Both the position numbers and the translations under genes were made by a program. This document shows positions 53,915-62,017 of a DNA stretch of 64,000 nucleotides, piece after piece; position 1 is the first letter of the stretch; every line of letters begins with the position of its first letter. A model generated the notes under the pieces. The model was not told the DNA's origin. It saw nothing but the letters and a program-made list of their open reading frames with translations, and ran no database searches. The stretch is from Actinomycetota bacterium (lineage in GTDB: Bacteria; Actinomycetota; Acidimicrobiia; Acidimicrobiales; AC-14), in NCBI GenBank assembly GCA_040754375.1, contig JBFMCT010000006.1, positions 1 to 64,000 of the forward strand, read 5' to 3'.

Positions 53915-54547
53915 GTGGGGACGGCCGGCGGCGCGGGCCTGGCCTACGCTCGGGCAACTGTCCATGAACCGTCAGAGGAGGTCTGGGCGCTGGCCGCCAT
54001 CGATGTCGCCGGGTTCGTCGCCGAACTGAAGGACCACGCCGTCGACCACGGCTTCCACGTCCATGACGAACGGCACTTCGTGGAGACCTACTCACTACGC
54101 CAGGTGTGGGAGGTCGACCTCCACCCCGAGGAGGGCTGCGGCGGGCCGGTCGACCTCCACCTCGCCCTGGAGGTCGAGCCCCGCGTGCTGCTGGCCTTCG
54201 AGGACGTGGTGGCCGAGCTGCCCGACGAGGACGAGCCGGCCGACGACTACCACTTCCCGCTCATCTTCACTTGGGCGCTGCCTCCCCTGCCCAAGGGCCC
54301 CGACCTGCTCGTGCTGGCCACCGACCTGGCGGGCGTGGGCGGGCCCGACCTGGCCCTGGAGGTGTCGGCCATCGACTCGTTCGCGTCGGTCACCGACGCG
54401 GCCGAGCGCACGCTCACGGTCGTGGCCCGCCAGCAGGTAAGCCTGGCCCAGGTCCTGGCGGGCGAGGAGCAACTGTGCGAGGTGCTCGAACGGTGCCTGG
54501 GAGTGAGCCGGTTCCTGCTCGAGCACGCCCCGTCCTGGGGGGTCTGA
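53915..54547 (+). CDS. Hypothetical acidic protein
   Basis: Up to 210 aa, rich in Asp, Glu, Leu and Val, soluble, with no signal peptide. The conserved-looking body runs from FVAELKDHAVDHGFHVHDER through VWEVDLHPEEGCGGPVDLHL to CLGVSRFLLEHAPSWGV. I do not recognise the family. The start is uncertain: GTG 53915 is open, but the only good ribosome-binding site (AGAGGAGG, about 53974-53981) precedes a CTG at 53990. It is divergent from the inositol-phosphatase gene. Confidence 0.65.
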   Translation: MGTAGGAGLAYARATVHEPSEEVWALAAIDVAGFVAELKDHAVDHGFHVHDERHFVETYSLRQVWEVDLHPEEGCGGPVDLHLALEVEPRVLLAFEDVVAELPDEDEPADDYHFPLIFTWALPPLPKGPDLLVLATDLAGVGGPDLALEVSAIDSFASVTDAAERTLTVVARQQVSLAQVLAGEEQLCEVLERCLGVSRFLLEHAPSWGV

Positions 54548-54563
54548 CCCGGCGGCCCCGCCG

Positions 54564-54992
54564 TCAGGCCACCGTCACCTCGATCTTCATCCCCGCCGAC
54601 CAGTGCCCGGGGACGTGGCAGCCGATGACCAGCCGCCCCGGGCCGCCGAACGTGTAGACGTGCTCGCGCGTCTGGTTGGGCCCCACCGCTGGGCCCACCC
54701 GCCGCCCCCGGCGGGCGGCCAGCTCCTTCTGGACTGCGTCGTCGCCGAAGGCGGCCTCGTGGGGGACGCGGCCGTCGTTGGTGAAGACGAACCGGACCGT
54801 CGACCCGGCCGCCACGGTGAGCGCCTCGGGCTTGAAGGCGATGTCGACCATGCTCACCTCGATGGTCTGGTCGACCGGGCCGGGCGGGGTCGTCGGCCCG
54901 GCCGACGCTCCCCCGTCGCCGCCCCCGCACCCGGCCGCCAGAAGGGCTGTCACGGCCAGACCGGCCAGGCTGCGTCCACAGGTTCTACCCAA
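54564..54992 (-). CDS. Cupredoxin-domain lipoprotein
   Basis: A 142-aa exported lipoprotein (LAGLAVTALLAAGC). The mature part is a blue-copper fold: VSMVDIAFKPEALTVAAGST, VPHEAAFGD (His ligand), then YTFGGPGRLVIGCHVPGHWS with Cys and His ligands and Met in AGMKIEV. All four type 1 copper ligands can be placed. It should carry electrons outside the membrane, perhaps to an oxidase. The TTG at 54992 has AGGGAG seven bases upstream, which decides the start. It converges on the hypothetical gene. Confidence 0.85.
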   Translation of the reverse strand: MGRTCGRSLAGLAVTALLAAGCGGGDGGASAGPTTPPGPVDQTIEVSMVDIAFKPEALTVAAGSTVRFVFTNDGRVPHEAAFGDDAVQKELAARRGRRVGPAVGPNQTREHVYTFGGPGRLVIGCHVPGHWSAGMKIEVTVA

Positions 54993-55173
54993 GAAATGCT
55001 CCCTTGACTTGTTCGCCGTCGTGGGTATCATGATGCCTGGAGTCCCGAGCGGGCGACCAATGAGCGGCTTTCGGGTCGGTCGGAGGAGACTTGCTTGGGG
55101 CTCCGCTTTTTCGTTCCCGGGCGCCCCGGTGGTCCGCGGCAGCCCAGGGTTGCACTGGTAGCCTTCGGGGCCG

Positions 55174-56247
55174 ATGGCGTCACCGGAGCCCTTCGCCGAC
55201 CGGCTGCGACGGCTACGGGCCCGCGAGCACCTGACCCGCGAGGGCCTGAGCGTGCGCACGGCCGAGCTCGATCCCCAGCGCCCGGTCTCGGTGGCCATGA
55301 TCGCCCTGATGGAGGCCCGCTCCCGGCCTTACCGGCTGCCGACGCGGATGTCGACCCGGGGGTTGGCCATCGTGGCCGTGGCCCGCGCCCTCAACGCCCC
55401 CCTCGACGACCTGCTGGCGTGCTTCTCCCCCGACGAGCTGGCCCGGTCGTGCTTCGCCAACCACGCCCTGGCCGCCGGCCCGCCGGCCTCGGCCCCGGGA
55501 GGCCTGGCCGCCTTCATCGCCTCCCTGCCGGCCACCGCCGAGGAGCTGCTGCGGGTCCCGGGCGTGGCCCGGCTGACCAACCAGGAGGCCTTCGCCTACC
55601 TGTTCGCACTGGAGCGGGAGTACCCCGGGCTCGAGGTCCTGGTGGGCGACGAGCCCCCCCTGTTGTTCGTCGACGACGAGGACCTCGACCGTTGGGTGGC
55701 GGGCATGGGCCTCGACGAGGCCGACGACACCACCTTCCGTGCCCTGTTCGCCGACTACCAGGCCCACTTCCGCAACCTGGCCCTGCGGGGCCGCAAGCGC
55801 TACCAGGTGGCCCTCAACAAGCAGACGTTCGCCGCCTTCCTGTCCCGCAAGAGCCCCAGGCGGGCAGCCGAGCTGGTCGACGACATGATCGCCGTGCTGG
55901 CCGAGGCGCCCTTGTTCCAGCTCTTGCTGGTCGACTACCCCCGCCCCCCCGACGAACTGGAGATCATCTCCTTGCACAACCAGGTGCCGGCCGACTTCGC
56001 GGGCACGCTCAGCGTCGTGATCCGCCAGACGTCGCGCCACTCGGCCTCCATCGAGTACTCGCTCATACCCATGCCCCAGACCTACATGTCCCTGTCACGC
56101 GACATCGCCGAGGCCAACCGGTGCTGGTCGATCGGCCTCGACCAGTACGAGTCCCGCCACCGGCTGGCGGGCGGGGGCGAGTGGTCGGGGGCGTCCAACG
56201 AGACGACGGCCCAGCTCCTCAAGGAAGTCCTGGCCAGCGTCCTATGA
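55174..56247 (+). CDS. Protein with XRE-like HTH N-terminus and unknown C-terminal domain
   Basis: A 357-aa protein. Residues 5-90 look like an HTH of the Cro/C1 type with an insertion (FADRLRRLRAREHLTREGLS; SVAMIALMEARSRPYRLPTR; LAIVAVARALNAPLDDLLAC). The remaining 260 residues form an unrecognised mixed domain (EAFAYLFALEREYPGLEVLV; TSRHSASIEYSLIPMPQTYM). It overlaps the methyltransferase gene by 4 bp, so the two probably act together. The C-terminal domain could be a ligand sensor. Confidence 0.65.
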   Translation: MASPEPFADRLRRLRAREHLTREGLSVRTAELDPQRPVSVAMIALMEARSRPYRLPTRMSTRGLAIVAVARALNAPLDDLLACFSPDELARSCFANHALAAGPPASAPGGLAAFIASLPATAEELLRVPGVARLTNQEAFAYLFALEREYPGLEVLVGDEPPLLFVDDEDLDRWVAGMGLDEADDTTFRALFADYQAHFRNLALRGRKRYQVALNKQTFAAFLSRKSPRRAAELVDDMIAVLAEAPLFQLLLVDYPRPPDELEIISLHNQVPADFAGTLSVVIRQTSRHSASIEYSLIPMPQTYMSLSRDIAEANRCWSIGLDQYESRHRLAGGGEWSGASNETTAQLLKEVLASVL

Positions 56248-57215
56248 GCAGCGGGACGGGCGGCGGGACGGGCGGGGAGGCCGTCCGCCTCGACCGGGAG
56301 CTGGTCGACCTGCTGCGCTGCCCGGCCGAGGGGGGCGGGTCCCTGGCCGCCGACGGGGACGACCTCGTGTGCCCCGAGTGCGGCCGGCGCTTCCCGGTGA
56401 GCGACGGCGTGGTGTCCTTCCTCAGCGCCCAGGAGCTGAGCGACCAGGACCACCGCGAGCGGGAGATGCGCGACGAGGAGAGCTCGTGGTACGACGCCAT
56501 GTTCGAGGGCTACACCAACGCCGTGGAGGTGCCGGCGGCCGTGAGCCGGGTCGGCCGGCCCACCGGCCCCATCCTCGACGCCGGCTGCGGGACGGGCCGC
56601 ATCACCGAGGCCCTGGTCGCGCTGGGCCAGCCCGTCGTGGCCGTCGACTACAGCGGCGTGTGCCTGCGGCGGATGCTGGAGCGGGTCAAAGGGGCCAGGG
56701 TGCTGGCCGTCCAGTCCGACCTGCGGGCCATCCCCTTGGCCCCCGGGTCCATGGCCGCGGCCACGTGCATCGAGGTCTACTCCCAGCTTCGGGCGCCCGA
56801 CCGGCGCCGGCTGCTCGACAGCTTGGCCCGGGCGCTGGCCCCCGGTTCGCCCCTGTCCATCACCGCCTTCAACTACAACCTGCTGTTCCGGGCGTGGAAG
56901 CTGAAGGGTAACCAGGGGGCGCGAACTGGCGAGCACATGCTGGGCGGTGACTACTTCTACCACCGGTTCACCCGCGACGAGCTGAGCGCCGAGATCGGGG
57001 CCGTCTTCGAGGTCGACGAGGTCACGGGCATGCGCAACATCCCGGCCCGCACGATCTCGGCGGCCCTCGGCAAGGTCGGCCTGACGGGCGCCGGGGACCG
57101 CTTTCTGTCCTACATGGTCGAGCGGGGCCACCGGGCCGACACCGCCCTCGAGCGCAAGCCGGCGTTGTCGGGGGTCACCGGCTTCTTCTGGCAGGTGCGG
57201 GCCCGTCGCCGCTAG
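56244..57215 (+). CDS. SAM-dependent methyltransferase with Trm112-like zinc end
   Basis: A 323-aa protein. The N-terminal 60 residues are Trm112/UPF0434-like (LVDLLRCPAEGGGSLAADGD; LVCPECGRRFPVSDGVVSFL), with Cys at 26 and a CPEC pair. Then a class I methyltransferase domain: GPILDAGCGTGRITEALVAL (motif I), VVAVDYSGVCLRRMLERVKG and IPLAPGSMAAATCIEVYSQL. The fused zinc end is typical of small-molecule or lipid methyltransferases of this type. The substrate is unknown. ATGA overlap with the HTH gene. Confidence 0.85.
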   Translation: MSSGTGGGTGGEAVRLDRELVDLLRCPAEGGGSLAADGDDLVCPECGRRFPVSDGVVSFLSAQELSDQDHREREMRDEESSWYDAMFEGYTNAVEVPAAVSRVGRPTGPILDAGCGTGRITEALVALGQPVVAVDYSGVCLRRMLERVKGARVLAVQSDLRAIPLAPGSMAAATCIEVYSQLRAPDRRRLLDSLARALAPGSPLSITAFNYNLLFRAWKLKGNQGARTGEHMLGGDYFYHRFTRDELSAEIGAVFEVDEVTGMRNIPARTISAALGKVGLTGAGDRFLSYMVERGHRADTALERKPALSGVTGFFWQVRARRR

Positions 57216-57236
57216 CCGGTAGCCTTGGGCGGCACC

Positions 57237-57320
57237 GCCCGGATGGTGTAATCGGCAGCCACGATGGACTCAAAATCCATTGCTCGAAAGGGCGTGCGGG
57301 TTCGAGTCCCGCTCCGGGCA
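57237..57320 (+). tRNA. tRNA-Leu (anticodon CAA)
   Basis: Acceptor GCCCGGA pairs with TCCGGGC; D arm follows, anticodon stem TGGA/TCCA with loop CTCAAAA (anticodon CAA), a long variable arm (class II tRNA) and T arm GCGGGTTCGAGTCCCGC. Discriminator A. At 84 nt it has the length expected for Leu. It starts 21 bp after the methyltransferase stop. Confidence 0.95.
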
Positions 57321-57354
57321 CGGCGACCTGCGGCCGGCCAGGTCAGGCGCCGGG

Positions 57355-58005
57355 TCAGCGACGTTCGTCGGGGGGGAGCGTCGAGGGCCCGACGTGCTCG
57401 GCCAGCCACCGGTCGAGGGGGGCGGCGGCCTCGATGAAACCCACGATGCGGGCCTTGGCCGCCTTGGTGCCCAACCAGGCCGCCGGGGGCCACTGCTTCC
57501 AGGCGATGAGGCCCTTGTGGCGCAACAGGGCGACCCGGGGGTGGTCCTTGGGGTAACCCCGGGGGGCGGTCTTGAGCGAACCGTGGCCGGTCACCTCGAT
57601 CCCGGCCCGGGCCAGCTCTCCGACCACCGCTTCGAGGGCCGGGCCGGTCGTGCCGTCGTCCACGGCCCGGCGGTAGCGGTCGAGCTGGTCGGCGGCCATC
57701 ACGTACATGCCCCGGCCCGCGCCCAGCCCGTGGACGTCGACCTGGACGTAGGCCACCTCGCCCACCATGGCCCCGATGTTGGTCTTGTAGGGCGACTTGT
57801 CGGCGCTGAAGCGCATGTCGCGGTTGGGCCGGAACACCTTGCCCGGCCCGTAGTCGGCCGCCAGCTCGGCCAGCAGCTCGTCCATAGGGCCGCGGACGGC
57901 CCGGTCGTAGACGTCGCGATGGGCCACCCACCACGCCCGGGAGTTGTCGGCTTCGAGGCCCTCGAAGAACTCCAGGGCCTCGGCCGGCCACCCCCTGAAC
58001 GTCAC
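57355..58005 (-). CDS. DUF2461-family protein
   Basis: A 216-aa soluble protein matching the DUF2461 pattern: FEGLEADNSRAWWVAHRDVY, FRPNRDMRFSADKSPYKTNI, GAMVGEVAYVQVDVHGLGAG and GTTGPALEAVVGELARAGI, then PRGYPKDHPRVALLRHKGL. The family is widespread with no agreed function. Start GTG 58005; divergent from the CofE-like gene with only 55 bp between them. Confidence 0.85.
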   Translation of the reverse strand: MTFRGWPAEALEFFEGLEADNSRAWWVAHRDVYDRAVRGPMDELLAELAADYGPGKVFRPNRDMRFSADKSPYKTNIGAMVGEVAYVQVDVHGLGAGRGMYVMAADQLDRYRRAVDDGTTGPALEAVVGELARAGIEVTGHGSLKTAPRGYPKDHPRVALLRHKGLIAWKQWPPAAWLGTKAAKARIVGFIEAAAPLDRWLAEHVGPSTLPPDERR

Positions 58006-58060
58006 CGCGGCAGGGTACCGGGATGGAGGTCGCCGGGCCCAGGCGGTACCTTCGGGAGAA

Positions 58061-58699
58061 GTGGAGACCATCCCCCTCAAGACCGACCTCCTGGTGCCGG
58101 GCGACGACATCGTCGATGTGGCCCGCCGGGCGCTCGACACCGCGGGGGTCAAGCCCGAGGCCACCGACGTCCTCGCCATCTCCGAGAGCCCCCTGGCCAT
58201 CACCCAGGGCCGCATCGTCGACATCGACAAGGTGAAGCCCGGGGTGGCGGCACGCGTGCTGTGCCGCTTCTTCGATTTCGACAGCAGCCTCTCGACCCCC
58301 TACGCGGCCCAGACGGCCATGAACGAGGTCGGGCAGTGGCGGTTCGTGCTCGCCTTCGTGGTGGCCGCCCCCGGGCGCCTGATCGGGCGGCGGGGCGACT
58401 TCTACCGGCTGGCCGGTCGCCAGGTGGCGTGGATGGACGACGTCCCGGGCACCATGCCCCCCTACACCCAGCACATCATCCTCGGCCCCGACGACCCTGC
58501 GGGGGTGGCCCGGCGGGTGGCGGGCGAGCTGGGCTGCGGGGCCGCGGTGGTCGACGCCAACGACCTGGGTTACGTCGAGATCTTGGGGGCGTCGGCGTTC
58601 TTGGACCGGGCCGCCCTGGCCGAGGCCCTGCGCCCCAACCCCGCGGGTAACGACGACCAGCAGACCCCGCTCGTGCTCGTGCGGCTGGGCCGGCGGTGA
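58061..58699 (+). CDS. F420-0:gamma-glutamyl ligase-like protein (CofE-like)
   Basis: A 212-aa protein: PLKTDLLVPGDDIVDVARRA, VLAISESPLAITQGRIVDID, LAGRQVAWMDDVPGTMPPYT and ILGPDDPAGVARRVAGELG. This resembles the CofE/FbiB ligase family that adds glutamates to coenzyme F420, but it is shorter than CofE (about 250) and may be one of the divergent paralogues with another role. No other F420 gene is in the window. GTG start with GGGAGAA directly upstream; GTGA overlap with the following gene. Confidence 0.7.
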   Translation: METIPLKTDLLVPGDDIVDVARRALDTAGVKPEATDVLAISESPLAITQGRIVDIDKVKPGVAARVLCRFFDFDSSLSTPYAAQTAMNEVGQWRFVLAFVVAAPGRLIGRRGDFYRLAGRQVAWMDDVPGTMPPYTQHIILGPDDPAGVARRVAGELGCGAAVVDANDLGYVEILGASAFLDRAALAEALRPNPAGNDDQQTPLVLVRLGRR

Positions 58700-59187
58700 A
58701 GCGCCTGCTGGTCATGGGCCTGCCCGCGGCTGCCGCCCTGGTGGCCGGGGGCTGGGCCGCTTTGGTCAGGGCCCAAGGCGACAGCCTCATGGCCGTCGAA
58801 CCCTCTGAGCTCACCGGGATCAGCCAGCCGCCGTCGACCACCGGCCCGGGCCTGTCCGTCCACGGCGAAGCGACCATCCGCAACCAGGGCAAGGCGGGCG
58901 GGGTCGTCCACCGCGTCGAGGGGCGCCTGGTGGGCGGTGGCCCGGGCCGGGTGCTCGTGACCCGCAAGGACAGCGCCACCCCCGAGCGGGGCTGGTGGCG
59001 GTCGCTGTGCCTCACCCCCGGGGAGGCATGCGTGGCCGAGGTCGACATCGAGCTCGACGGTCCCCCCGAGGGCCCGCTGGTCGTCGAGCTCGACGTCCAC
59101 GAGATCGGCCGCCGCCTCAAGGTCCAACGGGTGGCCCGCCTGGCCGTACCGCTGCCGGCCCCGGCGGCCGCTACCGCAGGGCCTTGA
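58696..59187 (+). CDS. Exported small protein of unknown function
   Basis: A 163-aa protein with an N-terminal signal or anchor (LLVMGLPAAAALVAGGWAAL) and a beta-rich C-terminal domain (EGRLVGGGPGRVLVTRKDSA; CLTPGEACVAEVDIELDGPP). Two Cys in the mature part could bond. No family recognised. It is coupled to the CofE-like gene by GTGA, and its end overlaps the convergent peroxiredoxin gene by 17 bp. Confidence 0.65.
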   Translation: MKRLLVMGLPAAAALVAGGWAALVRAQGDSLMAVEPSELTGISQPPSTTGPGLSVHGEATIRNQGKAGGVVHRVEGRLVGGGPGRVLVTRKDSATPERGWWRSLCLTPGEACVAEVDIELDGPPEGPLVVELDVHEIGRRLKVQRVARLAVPLPAPAAATAGP

Positions 59188-59620
59188 GCAGGTTGGCCGA
59201 CGTGTCCTTGGGCGACACCTTGTACCAGGCGTGCTCCACGTTGCCGGCCTCGTCGACCAGGAAGGCCGACCGGATGATGCCCATGTACTTGCGCCCGTAG
59301 AGGCTCTTCTCGCCCCACACGCCGTAGGCCTCGGCCACCGCGTGGTCGGGGTCGGACAGCAGCGGGTACCCGAGCCCGTACTTGGCGTCGAACTTGGCCT
59401 GGGCCGCCGGCTTGTCGGGGCTGATGCCGACGACGGCCGTGCCTGCGATGTCCCCGGCCACGTCCCGCAGGCCGCACGCCTGGGCCGTGCACCCGGGCGT
59501 GCTCGCCTTCGGGTAGAAGAAGATCAGCGTGCGCACCTTGGCCTCCGACAGCGTGAAGGGCTCGCCCTTCTGGTCGAGCAAAGTGAAGTCGGGGGCCTTG
59601 TCACCGGGTCCGAGAGCCAT
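59171..59620 (-). CDS. bcp: Peroxiredoxin, Bcp/PrxQ type
   Basis: A 149-aa thiol peroxidase: GDKAPDFTLLDQKGEPFTLS, FFYPKASTPGCTAQACGLRD with peroxidatic Cys44 and a second Cys five residues on (the PrxQ arrangement), then VVGISPDKPAAQAKFDAKYG and YMGIIRSAFLVDEAGNV. It reduces peroxides in the cytoplasm using thioredoxin. Complete length. Together with katG it gives this window two peroxide defences. Confidence 0.95.
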   Translation of the reverse strand: MALGPGDKAPDFTLLDQKGEPFTLSEAKVRTLIFFYPKASTPGCTAQACGLRDVAGDIAGTAVVGISPDKPAAQAKFDAKYGLGYPLLSDPDHAVAEAYGVWGEKSLYGRKYMGIIRSAFLVDEAGNVEHAWYKVSPKDTSANLLKALR

Positions 59621-59787
59621 CCGGTCACCGTAGGCGCCCGCCGGGGGATGGCGCACCGGGGACAGCGCCCGGGCCGGTTCGCAGAGGCCCTTGGACCGGA
59701 GGTCTGCGTGATCTCGGGTACGGCTGCTGCTCGTTCGGCCCGCTGCCGCGGGGGTGGCAGGCGCCCGCGGTCGGGGCGCCTCGCCCG

Positions 59788-60618
59788 TCAGTCGGGAGCC
59801 GGGACCGGATCGGCCGTGGCCGGGGCGGCGGGGGCGGCGGGGGCGGCGGCCTGGGAGTGGAAGCCACCGTCGACGTGGACGACCTCGCCGGTGGTGGCCG
59901 GGAAGAGGTCCGACAGCAGGGCCACGCACGCCTTGGCCACCGGGGCGGCGTCGCGGGTGTCCCAGCCCAGGGGGGCTCGGGCCTCCCACGTGTCCTCGAA
60001 GAGGGAGAACCCGGGGATGCTGCGGGCGGCCACCGTGCGCAGGGGGCCGGCCGACACCAGGTTCACCCGTACGCCCCGGGGGCCGAGGTCGCGGGCCAGG
60101 TACCGAGAGGTCGACTCCAGGGCGGCCTTGGCCACGCCCATCCAGTCGTAGCCGGGCCACGCCTGGGTGGCGTCGAAGTCGAGCCCCACGATCGACCCGC
60201 GGCCCGCTCGCTGCATGAGGGGCAGGACGGCCTCGGCCAGGGCCTTGAGCGAGTAGGCGGACACGTGCAGGGTGCGGGCCACGTCGTCCCACCCGGCCCG
60301 CAGGATGTCGCCGCCCAGGCACGTCTCGGGGGCGAAGGCCACGGCGTGGACGGCGCCGTCGAGCGACCCCCAGCGGCCGGTCAGGTCGTCGGCCAGGGCG
60401 GCCAGGTGCGATGGCTCGGTCAGGTCGAGCTCGAGCACGTCGGCCGGGCGGGGCAGGCGCCCGGCGGCCCGCTTGGTTATCGACATGGCCCTCCCGAACG
60501 AGGTCAGCACGATGTCGGCGCCGTGCTCCTGGGCCTCACGGGCGATCGAGAAGGCGATGGAGGACTCCGCCAGCACCCCGGTGACCAGGATGCGCTTTCC
60601 GTCGAGCAGGGCGGTCAC
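59788..60618 (-). CDS. fabI: Enoyl-ACP reductase (FabI/InhA type)
   Basis: A 276-aa NADH-dependent short-chain reductase doing the last step of each fatty-acid elongation round: GKRILVTGVLAESSIAFSIA (cofactor loop), LELDLTEPSHLAALADDL, GAVHAVAFAPETCLGGD, WPGYDWMGVAKAALESTSRY with the catalytic Tyr and Lys, and VNLVSAGPLRTVAARSI. The loop and the GYDWMGVAKAAL block are closer to mycobacterial InhA than to E. coli FabI. The C-terminal 20 residues are a Pro/Ala tail. Last gene of the operon. Confidence 0.94.
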   Translation of the reverse strand: MTALLDGKRILVTGVLAESSIAFSIAREAQEHGADIVLTSFGRAMSITKRAAGRLPRPADVLELDLTEPSHLAALADDLTGRWGSLDGAVHAVAFAPETCLGGDILRAGWDDVARTLHVSAYSLKALAEAVLPLMQRAGRGSIVGLDFDATQAWPGYDWMGVAKAALESTSRYLARDLGPRGVRVNLVSAGPLRTVAARSIPGFSLFEDTWEARAPLGWDTRDAAPVAKACVALLSDLFPATTGEVVHVDGGFHSQAAAPAAPAAPATADPVPAPD

Positions 60619-60631
60619 GGGCGGTGGCTCC

Positions 60632-62017
60632 TCATAGGGGTGTGTTCGAGTGGCGGGCGGCGCGGTGGTGGGCCGCCCGCTTAGTCGCCAGGGTGGCCAG
60701 GGCGGCGGCCAGCGCCCGCCGGGTGTCGAGAGGGTCGATGACGTCGTCCACGTAACCCCGCTCGGCGGCCACCGCCGGGGTGCACAGCCGGGCCGCGTAC
60801 TCGGCGGCCAGCTCGGCCTGGAGGCGGGCGCGCTCGTCGGGGGCCTCGACGGCCGCCAACCGCTTGCCGTGCAGGATCTGGACGGCGCCGGCCGCCCCCA
60901 TGACGGCGATCTCGGCCGTGGGCCAGGCCAGGCAGATGTCGTTGCCCAGGCCCTTGGAGTCCAGCACGATGTAGGCGCCGCCGTAGGCCTTGCGCATGAC
61001 CACGCACAGCCGGGGGACGTTGGCCTCGGCGTAGGCGTGGACCAACTGGGCGCCGTGGCGGATCATCCCCCGCCACTCGTGGTCCTTGCCGGGCTGGTAA
61101 CCCGGGCAGTCCACGAACGTGATCAGCGGTAGCCCGAAGGCGTCGCACGACTGGACGAACCGGGCGGCCTTGCGGGAGGCGTCGATGTCGAGGGTGCCGG
61201 CCAGGTGGCAGGGCTGGTTGGCGACCACGCCTACGGCCCGGCCGTCGAGGCGCCCGTAGGCGATGACCACGTTGGCCGCGTAGTCCTCGCGCACCTCGAG
61301 GAACGAGCCCGCGTCGAGCACGTCGCCCAGCACCTCACGGACGTCGTAGGAGGCCGACGCGCTGGCCGGCACGGCGTCGGCCGCGGCCCGGCAGGGGCGG
61401 TCGACCACGTCGTCGGTGGGGCCCATGGGCGGGTCCTCGAGGAAGTTGGAGGGCAGGTAGGAGAGCAGGTCGGCCACCGCCCAGCGGGCGTCGTCCTCGT
61501 CGGCCACGACCATCGAGGCCAGGCCGCTGCGCCGGAGGTGGACGTCGGCCCCGCCCAGGGCCTCGTGGTCGGTCACCATCCCGGTGAAGTCGGCCACGGT
61601 CTGGGGGCCGTTGAGGTAGGCGAACGACTCGGTGGTCATGACCACGTGGTCGGCCAGCCCCAGCAGCAGGGCGGGCCCGCCCACGCACGGCCCGGTGACC
61701 ACCAGGACGACCGGGACGGCCCCCGAGGCCCGGGCCAGGGCGGAAGCCGTCCGTCCCCAGGCGTGCAACGACGCCAGTCCCTCGCTCACGTCCGCCCCCG
61801 ACGTGTCGAGCTCGCCCACCACGGGCACGCCCGTCTCCAGGGCCAGCTCCACCAGGCGCTCGATGACCTCGCCCTCGGACGGCCCGATGGCCCCCCGGTG
61901 CTTGCCGCCGGCCAGGCGGAACCAGGCCACCGGCCGGCCGTCGAGCTCGGTCAGCGACGCCTGGGCCGCCCCTCCCCGGCAGGCGGTGACCGGGACGGCC
62001 GGGGCCGCGCCGATCAC
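60632..62017 (-). CDS. Acyl-CoA carboxyltransferase (AccA/AccD fusion-like beta subunit)
   Basis: A 461-aa carboxyltransferase with two crotonase-fold halves. The N-half has VVLVVTGPCVGGPALLLGLA and the C-half FVDCPGYQPGKDHEWRGMIR and VVMRKAYGGAYIVLDSKGLG, the two oxyanion regions of biotin-dependent carboxyltransferases. Set between fabF and fabI, it is likely the malonyl-CoA-producing subunit that works with a biotin carboxylase elsewhere. The GTG at 62017 overlaps the fabF stop. It is shorter than the usual 520 aa, lacking an extended N-terminus with a zinc finger. Confidence 0.88.
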   Translation of the reverse strand: MIGAAPAVPVTACRGGAAQASLTELDGRPVAWFRLAGGKHRGAIGPSEGEVIERLVELALETGVPVVGELDTSGADVSEGLASLHAWGRTASALARASGAVPVVLVVTGPCVGGPALLLGLADHVVMTTESFAYLNGPQTVADFTGMVTDHEALGGADVHLRRSGLASMVVADEDDARWAVADLLSYLPSNFLEDPPMGPTDDVVDRPCRAAADAVPASASASYDVREVLGDVLDAGSFLEVREDYAANVVIAYGRLDGRAVGVVANQPCHLAGTLDIDASRKAARFVQSCDAFGLPLITFVDCPGYQPGKDHEWRGMIRHGAQLVHAYAEANVPRLCVVMRKAYGGAYIVLDSKGLGNDICLAWPTAEIAVMGAAGAVQILHGKRLAAVEAPDERARLQAELAAEYAARLCTPAVAAERGYVDDVIDPLDTRRALAAALATLATKRAAHHRAARHSNTPL

